Of a stretch of 10,834 nt of DNA, positions 5,766 to 10,834 are shown one piece after another (position 1 is the first letter of the stretch; every line of letters starts with the position of its first letter). The stretch comes from DATCLA01 sp036564195. GTDB taxonomy: Bacteria > Bacillota > UBA4882 > UBA8346. The position numbers were made by a program, and so were the translations under genes. The notes under the pieces were generated by a model. It was not told the DNA's origin. It saw only the letters and a program-made list of their open reading frames with translations, and did not search any database. The stretch is from contig DATCLA010000222.1 of assembly GCA_036564195.1 (NCBI GenBank), positions 1 to 10,834 of the forward strand, given 5' to 3'.

Positions 5766-7445
5766 TTAGGATTCAACCGCCAATGGCTCGGTGATTGACC
5801 TTGAAATGGTTTGTTTTCCAACTACCCCCAATTCATTGAGTGTTGATAGTTCTTTATCCACTCCCGGTTGTGTAAATTCCCGGGAATCAGAAGTTCCGGA
5901 CGATACTCCTGATTCACTTGAATCTTCTAACTCAACAGTGGAATCCTCCGGTTCTGACAGAAAAGGCTTAGATTCCTGATTATCCACAGGCGTTTTAGTT
6001 TTTGTCGCCCTGGGACTAAAATCAATCTGATCGGCGGGAACAACTGAATTCCAAGCTTCCGACTGCGGGTCGGGATTGGAAAGATCTTCAGACTCAATAT
6101 AATTAAATCCCGCTCCGGATTGCAATTCAGATTCCGTTTCAGTTTCCCATTCAGTTGCTGATGGGATTTCAGATGTAGCTGACAACTGCTGATTATCAGT
6201 TGCAGTTTCAAGCGGATTCACTTTTGAAGAAATCCCCCCTTCAACAACAGGCTGAGAATTGATGGGCTCAAATTTCAGAAGTTCATCTTCTTTAAAAGAA
6301 ATAGAATTGATAGATCCAAATTGGAGCGCATCATCAGGTTTAGTTACGCCGGCTTCAACTGAGAAGATCTTATCGTCACTAAACTTTAGTACTGGAACCG
6401 TTTGGCCATTTTGGGATTGCTTTAGCCTCGAAACAGTGCTGGTTTCTCCATTAATCATCACTGCCGGTGGTTTTTTATCCGCAACCGTGGCAACTACCTT
6501 TGGGGCAACAACCTCCTTCGGCTCGGTTTCGGCAATGGTTTTTTCGTATACTGTTTCAACCGTAGTTGCCAATGGTTCAGCATTATTCTCAGCCCCGCTA
6601 AGCTTTTCCGCTGCTTGCAACTGACCTTTTGCCTTTGTCAGCTTTGCGATTTGTTGCTGCTGACGGTCGCTTTTGGGGGGAATCAACAAAATATCATCGA
6701 TTTTCCGGTTCTCAATTGCATAGACCGCCAACATACCAAAACAAGCCATGAACATTACCGGAATGATTACATCGGCACTTTTGAATGCTTTTAAATCATC
6801 AGAAAAACTACGGTGCCGAATTTTATTAGCTGAAATAAACGTGATAAACAGATTTTGATCCGGGTGATCCGCCAGTAATCCGTCTTTAATTAATCGCATA
6901 GATTCTATCGGGTCCGAAAAATTTGTAATCCCCCTTAAGCTTGTTTCGGAAATTTTGGCGTTACAGATCAAAAAATGATCACCATTGTGTAAATAAGAAG
7001 TATGCCAACGAATTGCTTTGGATTTGGGAGGTTTCAAGCGGTTTAACAATGAACTTTGATTACTTTTTAACCTTAAACAGCCGTTTCGGATCTGATATAA
7101 CTGAAAATCACCGGTAACCGCCCCCACAACCTTAGCATAATTAGTAACTATTAGCAATAGATTTAATTTCCGGACTTGATTTTGATCTGTAATACTGAAA
7201 CGTCTGCGAAAGCGGGCTAGTAATTCATAAAGAAGCTTTTTGGACATAGTAGGATTAGCTGCAAAGTCAGCCATGATTTGTTCCAGCACAGACTGGTTAT
7301 TTGCGGGTTCAATATCTAAAAGATCGGATGCAACAAAAATCCAGCAGGCATAATGCTCAAATTCCCGAAATATAAAATTATTCTGTTGTGAATTGGTTTC
7401 TGAGTCAAGAAAATCGGTTTTAAATTGATATTTTTTCAGTTTCAT
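5766..7445 (-). CDS. Degenerate PP2C-like / TM protein with long acidic low-complexity tail
   Basis: 559 residues. Residues 1-208 align end to end with the N-terminal domain of the 1422-3023 gene: FKTxFL near the start, CWI(F/L) near 34, NPTMSKKLLYELL (64-76), NYAKVVGAVTGDFQLYQIRNGCLRLKS (102-128) and NGDHFLICNAK (154-164). It is more eroded: the PP2C flap is deleted between about 133 and 150, SDG reads NAK, and the terminal DN is NL. A single membrane helix spans about 224-244 (VIIPVMFMACFGMLAVY), probably N-in. The remaining ~315 residues are rich in Ser, Glu, Thr, Pro and Gln, acidic, lack Cys and show no recognisable fold; this tail resembles neither the rod nor the TPR of the paralogue. 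ATG 7445 has GGGAG 9 nt upstream. Likely a non-catalytic membrane signalling or scaffold protein; function unknown. Confidence 0.87.
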   Translation of the reverse strand: MKLKKYQFKTDFLDSETNSQQNNFIFREFEHYACWIFVASDLLDIEPANNQSVLEQIMADFAANPTMSKKLLYELLARFRRRFSITDQNQVRKLNLLLIVTNYAKVVGAVTGDFQLYQIRNGCLRLKSNQSSLLNRLKPPKSKAIRWHTSYLHNGDHFLICNAKISETSLRGITNFSDPIESMRLIKDGLLADHPDQNLFITFISANKIRHRSFSDDLKAFKSADVIIPVMFMACFGMLAVYAIENRKIDDILLIPPKSDRQQQQIAKLTKAKGQLQAAEKLSGAENNAEPLATTVETVYEKTIAETEPKEVVAPKVVATVADKKPPAVMINGETSTVSRLKQSQNGQTVPVLKFSDDKIFSVEAGVTKPDDALQFGSINSISFKEDELLKFEPINSQPVVEGGISSKVNPLETATDNQQLSATSEIPSATEWETETESELQSGAGFNYIESEDLSNPDPQSEAWNSVVPADQIDFSPRATKTKTPVDNQESKPFLSEPEDSTVELEDSSESGVSSGTSDSREFTQPGVDKELSTLNELGVVGKQTISRSITEPLAVES

Positions 7446-7567
7446 GTGAATATCTCCCGCCAGTTTATAATCTGATTCAGATTTTTACCAGCTATTACAG
7501 GTTTAATCCTATTATTAAAAAATTATAAATATACATCTCGTTCTTTCTTTCACCATATTTTACCATG

Positions 7568-7596
7568 ATTTTAACATATTTTCCTTTATTTTGCAA
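7568..7596 (-). promoter_or_regulatory. Predicted sigma-A-type promoter of the 5766-7445 gene
   Basis: The minus strand has TTGCAA (-35, 7596-7591), a 17-nt spacer and TAAAAT (-10, 7573-7568) with TGT directly before it, an extended -10. The leader is about 115 nt. Just downstream, at 7566-7557, is ATGGTAAAAT, the same 10-mer as in the promoter of the paralogue. Confidence 0.6.
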
Positions 7597-7632
7597 ATCA
7601 ACTAGTAATAGCGAGATTAATATATTTTGACA

Positions 7633-7671
7633 CTAAAAAACCTTAACCCCTAATTAGTCGCAGTTAAGGTT
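7633..7671 (-). terminator. Rho-independent terminator of the PilZ-like gene
   Basis: A 9-bp stem AACCTTAAC/GTTAAGGTT (7671-7663 with 7647-7639) encloses a 15-nt loop. On the minus strand the 3' arm runs into TTTTTT. It starts about 55 nt after the stop at 7726 and lies upstream of the promoter for the 5766-7445 gene, separating the two units. Confidence 0.8.
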
Positions 7672-7725
7672 AAGGTCTTGAATCCCAAACTATTTAACAA
7701 ATTTGAAACAGCATAATACTCAAAG

Positions 7726-8079
7726 CTAGATCACCATACTTTCATTGTCCACCAATTCATTGAGCAAATCACGGAGTCTTTCATATGTTTCCCGATCATC
7801 GCTCAGAAAAGTAAACCCCGCATCACAGCTGGAGACCAACTGGCCTTTTGGTTTTGACCAGATACATTTACTCCAAATAGTAAAGGGCTTCCCGTGATGG
7901 ACTATGATCAATTTGACCTCCTGATCCACGGCGATGTACAGCGGAAGCTCTAATTGAACGCCTCCAAAACCAATATTTTTGGTTTGCCCCTTGACAACAG
8001 TCTGATCATCCAAAACAACATTGATTTCAAGCAACGACAGCAACCTGGCATATTCACGATTATTATTGTCTTCAAACAT
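7726..8079 (-). CDS. Small PilZ-domain-like protein
   Basis: 117 residues from ATG 8079. The fold pattern fits PilZ, the cyclic-di-GMP receptor domain: an N-terminal RxxxR (REYAR), then short beta strands with TKNIGFGGVQLELPL where the family has (D/N)xSxxG, then alternating strands (VKLIIVHHG, FTIWSKCIWSK, AGFTFLS) and a C-terminal helix (ETYERLRDLLNEL). The conserved Ser of (D/N)xSxxG is Gly here (NIGFGG), so nucleotide binding may be weakened or altered. The protein is cytosolic and stand-alone. A frame from GTG 8091 exists, but that codon lies within the AGGTGG ribosome binding site, so 8079 is preferred. It follows the propeller gene by 74 nt and shares its terminator, suggesting co-transcription. 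Confidence 0.8.
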   Translation of the reverse strand: MFEDNNNREYARLLSLLEINVVLDDQTVVKGQTKNIGFGGVQLELPLYIAVDQEVKLIIVHHGKPFTIWSKCIWSKPKGQLVSSCDAGFTFLSDDRETYERLRDLLNELVDNESMVI

Positions 8080-8087
8080 TTTACAAC

Positions 8088-8093
8088 CCACCT
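8088..8093 (-). promoter_or_regulatory. Shine-Dalgarno deciding the PilZ-like start
   Basis: The minus strand reads AGGTGG, 8 nt before ATG 8079. The upstream GTG (8091) is part of this motif and so is unlikely to be the initiator. Confidence 0.6.
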
Positions 8094-8153
8094 GTCTTTA
8101 ATATTGATTTATGCAACGGTAACTCTGTAAAGACTTTCTTTTTTTAAAGAAAA

Positions 8154-9182
8154 CTATTCGGCTTTATAAACTACTGCATTTAATAAAGACCATTCTTGAA
8201 CCGATTTATGCCAATTAACCAAGTCCGTTGACCACCAAGTCCTTCCTTTATAACTGGCATCCATCCCTACCGCCACATACCGGCCGGCGCCATAAGTGAT
8301 TCCATATAAACAAAATACTCTGGGAATTGTAACGGTTCTCCAGGAAGCTTTAGAAGCGCCGTTTTTGGAATAGAAAACCTTACCTTTAAAACCAACCGCT
8401 ACAAAACGGTTATCGGCATAGGTTACCCCCAAGAGATTTGAAACCCCATCCAAAGTATATTGAGTCTGTCTTTTCATGTTCTCACTCCAACAGTAGACCT
8501 GGCCTTTCAGCCCTACAGCCAAAAAATTACCCTGACCATAGGTAACCGCATTTAACGGAAGTACTCCCTTTAAACGTGAGGTCTTCAGCTCATCTTCTTT
8601 TACGGGAAGAATGAAGATTTGAGCACAAGCAGAAGAACGGTCTTCACCAACTGCAACAAAGTTTTGCTTCCCACAGACAATGCTTTTTACAGTAAATGGG
8701 CCGGGTAGCATTTGCGAAGTCCAGGAAGTTGCATTGTCTTTTAATTGGAAAAACATGACATAGTTAGCACCTTTGCCGGAAGTAAATCCGGCAGCGACGA
8801 ACCGCCCTTTGCCATAAGTTACGCAAGTCAGTTGTTTGCTGGATAAATTAGGACTGTTATACATAGTTAAGTCAGTAACTTTCCATGCATTTTTTGCATC
8901 CAATGACAGCCAGGCTGTTCCATTGATTGCTGTAGCAATAAAACGCTGCTTACCATAGGCAACTCCGGTAAAGGATAAACCTTTATTATTGCTACTTATA
9001 TCAATCCAACTGTCAGCCGTTCCTGTAGCCGATCTGCAAATTACGCCATGATTGCCAACCGCTACAAAATACGGGTTTTGCTTTAAACTTTGGCTGCTTT
9101 TTTGCGGATTGGCAGCAAATACGGAAAAAAGCGGAGTAAGCAGCATCACCAATAAAAGCAGCCGGGATGTGAGCCTTTGCAT
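8154..9182 (-). CDS. Secreted seven-bladed beta-propeller protein
   Basis: 342 residues from ATG 9182. Residues 1-23 are a signal peptide (MQRLTSR, Leu-rich core, cleavage near VFA/AN). The mature part is built from blade motifs of the type (G/A)(V/I)TYGxGxFVAVG: GVAYGKQRFIATA, CVTYGKGRFVAAG, SIVCGKQNFVAVG, AVTYGQGNFLAVG, GVTYADNRFVAVG and GITYGAGRYVAVG. A seventh is split, with FVAVG near the N-terminus and LNAVVY at the extreme C-terminus, as in velcro closure. Six complete plus one split motif gives seven blades. The pattern resembles BNR/Ycf48-like propellers common in bacterial surface proteins; no catalytic residues are recognised, so ligand or matrix binding is a guess. A GTG at 9206 extends the frame, but AAAGGAG lies between it and the ATG. 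The PilZ-like gene follows closely. Confidence 0.85.
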   Translation of the reverse strand: MQRLTSRLLLLVMLLTPLFSVFAANPQKSSQSLKQNPYFVAVGNHGVICRSATGTADSWIDISSNNKGLSFTGVAYGKQRFIATAINGTAWLSLDAKNAWKVTDLTMYNSPNLSSKQLTCVTYGKGRFVAAGFTSGKGANYVMFFQLKDNATSWTSQMLPGPFTVKSIVCGKQNFVAVGEDRSSACAQIFILPVKEDELKTSRLKGVLPLNAVTYGQGNFLAVGLKGQVYCWSENMKRQTQYTLDGVSNLLGVTYADNRFVAVGFKGKVFYSKNGASKASWRTVTIPRVFCLYGITYGAGRYVAVGMDASYKGRTWWSTDLVNWHKSVQEWSLLNAVVYKAE

Positions 9183-9193
9183 TATAAAGTGAA

Positions 9194-9200
9194 CTCCTTT
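9194..9200 (-). promoter_or_regulatory. Shine-Dalgarno deciding the propeller-gene start
   Basis: The minus strand reads AAAGGAG, 11 nt before ATG 9182, a slightly long spacing. It lies downstream of the alternative GTG at 9206, so the ATG, which also gives a clean signal peptide, is preferred. Confidence 0.6.
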
Positions 9201-9210
9201 CAACACTTAA

Positions 9211-9234
9211 AAGTAGCTTTCTAATATGCTACCT
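9211..9234 (-). promoter_or_regulatory. Leader hairpin before the propeller gene
   Basis: The minus strand reads AGGTAGC, a 10-nt loop, then GCTACTT and further T residues: 7 bp with one G-U pair. It lies 10 nt upstream of the Shine-Dalgarno in the 5' leader. It could be a weak attenuator or an mRNA-stabilising stem; no known riboswitch is recognised. Confidence 0.3.
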
Positions 9235-9313
9235 GTTTTGGAAATTAAAATATTTACTCTATGTTGATATAACGAATCTTTCCCCCATTTGTTTCCATTT
9301 TTTCTGCTTTAAA

Positions 9314-9372
9314 TTGCTTTTTTTAGGAAAAGTAACCATAAGAATTGAGCTTCTGTCTAGGTGTATTAAAAA
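9314..9372 (+). promoter_or_regulatory. Candidate promoter region of the channel gene
   Basis: Two weak options are seen: TTGCTT-17-CATAAG (9314-9342) and TTGAGC-16-TAAAAA (9345-9372). Either gives a leader of about 90-120 nt. The second overlaps the divergent promoter candidate at 9365-9393. The 284-nt divergent gap (9183-9466) holds nothing else recognised. Confidence 0.25.
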
Positions 9373-9393
9373 CCCAGCAATTAATCAAATCAA
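9365..9393 (-). promoter_or_regulatory. Candidate promoter of the propeller-PilZ unit
   Basis: The minus strand has TTGATT (9393-9388), a 17-nt spacer and TTTAAT (9370-9365), giving a leader of about 175 nt. The -35 lies within an inverted repeat CAAATC/GATTTG (9386-9391 and 9398-9403). The region is AT-rich and overlaps the divergent leader of the channel gene, so this is only a best guess. Confidence 0.35.
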
Positions 9394-9466
9394 TTCAGAT
9401 TTGCAAGAGGATTTTCGAACCTGTTAAAGAAAAACTATAGACAGCGATAAAACAAGGAGAATTAAG

Positions 9467-10534
9467 ATGTTACGGGACTTTTTAGATCAAACTTTCTTAA
9501 ACAATCGGCTCTGGGATTACTTGAATTTTCTTGTTGTTCTGTTATTTGGCTCCATTATGATTAAGGTTTTAAAAATGTACATTTTCAAACATTTAAAAAT
9601 CTGGTCCGAAAAAACTACTACCAAGATTGATAATTTTCTGGTCAATACTTTGGATAAAAAATTATTTCCCTTTTTGTACCTTGCCTTACTCTACTTTGGC
9701 CTCAATGGGTTAAAACTCAATCCTTTTATTAAAAGAGGCTTGAATATATTAGGTATAACCTTAATCACCTTTTACAGTGTCCGGCTGGCCTTGGATACCC
9801 TCTCCTACGTTATGGAATTTATTTGGACCAAAAAAGAAGTTGACGCCTCCAGGAAAGGGGCCTTAAATGGAATTGTTTTTGTTTTTAAAGTTTTAGTTTG
9901 GTGTCTGGCTACCATAATTTTCCTTGATAATCTGGGGGTCAAAATATCTGGCTTAATAACTGGCCTGGGAATTGGCGGCGTGGCGGTAGCATTAGCAGCC
10001 CAAGCTGTATTAGGAGATTTATTCAGTTATTTTACGATCTTTTTCGATCGCCCGTTTGAAATCGGGGATTTTGTTAATATCGGAGATTTTTCCGGAACTG
10101 TCGAATTCATCGGAGTCAAGACAACCCGATTACGCAGTTTAAGCGGAGAACAGTTAATCTTTCCCAATAGCGATCTGACTAATTCACGGGTGCGTAATTA
10201 TAAACGTATGGAAAGAAGAAGGGTTGTTTTTAAGATCGGGGTAGCTTATCAGACCAGTACCGCGACTTTAAAAGCAATCCCTCAGATTATTGAGAATATT
10301 ATTACCGGTTTTGAAGATACCATTTTTGATCGGGCCCATTTTGTCTCCTATGGTGATTATAGTCTGGTTTTTGAAATTGTCTATTATGTAATCGGAAGTG
10401 ATTATAAACGTTACATGGATATTCAGCAGGAGATCAATCTCCAAATTAAGACTGAGTTTGAACAAAGAGGCATTAAGTTTGCTTATCCTACCCAAATATT
10501 GTATTTAGAACAAAATTTTGAACCTCAACTTTAG
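9467..10534 (+). CDS. MscS-family mechanosensitive ion channel
   Basis: 355 residues with ATG 9467 preceded by AAGGAGA at 6 nt. Hydrophobic helices lie near 18-36, 66-84, 92-112 and 134-153, followed by the pore helix TM3 at about 160-190. TM3 shows the Gly/Ala packing of the family (GLGIGGVAVALAAQAVLGDLF), followed by FFDRPFEIGDFV and the beta domain with GTVEFIGVKTTRLRSLSGEQLIFPNS. These channels open under membrane tension and release solutes during hypo-osmotic shock. The ~280-residue E. coli MscS has three helices; the five here and the 355-residue length fit larger homologues of the YnaI/YkuT sort. The C-terminal alpha/beta region (about 262-345) looks complete. The gene is divergent from the propeller gene and convergent with the 5S rRNA, probably monocistronic; no terminator of its own was identified before 10694. 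The 204-nt gap after it holds no gene or tRNA. Confidence 0.95.
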   Translation: MLRDFLDQTFLNNRLWDYLNFLVVLLFGSIMIKVLKMYIFKHLKIWSEKTTTKIDNFLVNTLDKKLFPFLYLALLYFGLNGLKLNPFIKRGLNILGITLITFYSVRLALDTLSYVMEFIWTKKEVDASRKGALNGIVFVFKVLVWCLATIIFLDNLGVKISGLITGLGIGGVAVALAAQAVLGDLFSYFTIFFDRPFEIGDFVNIGDFSGTVEFIGVKTTRLRSLSGEQLIFPNSDLTNSRVRNYKRMERRRVVFKIGVAYQTSTATLKAIPQIIENIITGFEDTIFDRAHFVSYGDYSLVFEIVYYVIGSDYKRYMDIQQEINLQIKTEFEQRGIKFAYPTQILYLEQNFEPQL

Positions 10535-10693
10535 TTTTAATACTGTTTAGTAGCACTATAAACTTTAATAATCAGGATTTTCAAAGTTAATCAACTCTAC
10601 AACCACTTTTCGCGTGGCAAATTGGCTTTATCTTTCGTCATTTTTCGTCATTGGAAGGCAGCTTTGTCAGAGCAGCTTTCATAATCATAATAA

Positions 10694-10725
10694 AACCACT
10701 TACCGGTGTAATCCGGTAAGTGGTT
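10694..10725 (-). terminator. Terminator of the rRNA operon
   Basis: A perfect 13-bp inverted repeat AACCACTTACCGG/CCGGTAAGTGGTT with a 6-nt loop lies 13 nt after the 3' end of the 5S gene. On the minus strand it continues as TTATTATGATT. Stem strength and position fit intrinsic termination of the rRNA transcript; it may also stop read-through from the convergent channel gene. Confidence 0.85.
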
Positions 10726-10738
10726 GTTAAAATTAATT

Positions 10739-10834
10739 CCTGGCAACGTTCTACTCTCCCAGCCGGTCGCCCGACCAGTACCATCGACGCTGAGGGGCTT
10801 AACTGCTGTGTTCGGGATGGGAACAGGTGGTTCC
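10739..10834 (-). rRNA. rrf: 5S ribosomal RNA, 3' part (5' end outside window)
   Basis: The minus strand carries conserved 5S landmarks: CCTGTTCCCATCCCGAACAC, CAGTTAAGCCCCTCAGCG, CGATGGTACTG and the 3' end GAGAGTAGAACGTTGCCAGG. About 96 nt are present, so roughly 20 nt of the 5' end are missing. The loop sequences look Firmicute-like. The gene is presumably the last of a 16S-23S-5S operon that extends to the right on the minus strand. The exact 3' end (10739) is set by the expected terminal-stem partner GCCAGG. Confidence 0.95.

Noticed and set aside
1422..7445. Active PP2C phosphatases
   Set aside because: The fold landmarks are there, but the metal-binding aspartate motifs are replaced in the first protein and almost all in the second.
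8133..8152. Hairpin TTTCTTT/AAAGAAA just after the propeller-gene stop
   Set aside because: The stem is almost entirely A/T and has no U-tract beyond it, so it is unlikely to terminate; it was not used to split the unit.
9207..9466. Riboswitch in the divergent gap (cyclic-di-GMP or cyclic-di-AMP type)
   Set aside because: No GEMM-type or ydaO-type conserved core was found on either strand.
10268..10495. Minus-strand open frame inside the channel gene
   Set aside because: It is a shadow of the conserved MscS reading frame.
10535..10693. tRNA gene or small gene between the channel gene and the 5S rRNA
   Set aside because: No cloverleaf arms or T-loop consensus and no open frame with a ribosome binding site; only short direct repeats such as TTTCGTCAT and GCAGCTTT are visible.
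1..10834. Mobile element, prophage or CRISPR array
   Set aside because: No transposase, integrase, terminal inverted repeats or spaced direct repeats were seen; the only tandem repeat is the in-frame 48-bp array.

Overview
The window looks like chromosomal DNA from a moderately low-GC, Gram-positive-type bacterium (Bacillota, perhaps a plant-biomass-degrading clostridial or limnochordial lineage). The evidence is strong GGAGG-type ribosome binding sites, sigma-A-like promoters with TGn-extended -10 boxes, U-tailed hairpin terminators, a Firmicute-like 5S rRNA and a secreted pectinolytic enzyme. The genus cannot be read from the sequence.

Layout, left to right. (1) 1-1275, minus: the 5' part of a membrane-anchored beta-propeller protein, cut by the window edge and starting at TTG. 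(2) 1422-3023, minus: a degenerate PP2C-like domain, one membrane segment, an E/R/K-rich helical rod encoded by a 48-bp tandem repeat, and a terminal TPR. (3) 3223-5451, minus: a secreted rhamnogalacturonan lyase (CBM2 plus PL11). (4) 5766-7445, minus: a paralogue of gene 2 with the same N-terminal domain and membrane segment but a long acidic low-complexity tail. (5) 7726-8079, minus: a small PilZ-like protein. (6) 8154-9182, minus: a secreted protein that reads as a closed seven-bladed beta-propeller and probably shares a transcript with the PilZ gene. (7) 9467-10534, plus: an MscS-family mechanosensitive channel, divergent from gene 6. (8) 10739-10834, minus: the 3' part of a 5S rRNA, with the rRNA-operon terminator at 10694-10725.

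How the parts may relate. Most products act at or outside the membrane: three beta-propeller proteins (membrane-tethered, secreted, and the PL11 fold itself), two single-pass proteins carrying a cytosolic pseudophosphatase-like domain, and a channel. The most unusual element is the pair of PP2C-derived paralogues. By eye they have lost every expected metal-binding aspartate, yet they keep the fold landmarks and have entirely different extracytoplasmic tails. They flank the lyase gene, and both upstream regions contain an identical 10-mer at or beside the promoter. That they are signal-transducing pseudoenzymes is inference; the domain layout and residue losses are read from the sequence. Nothing suggests a prophage, insertion sequence, CRISPR array or tRNA.
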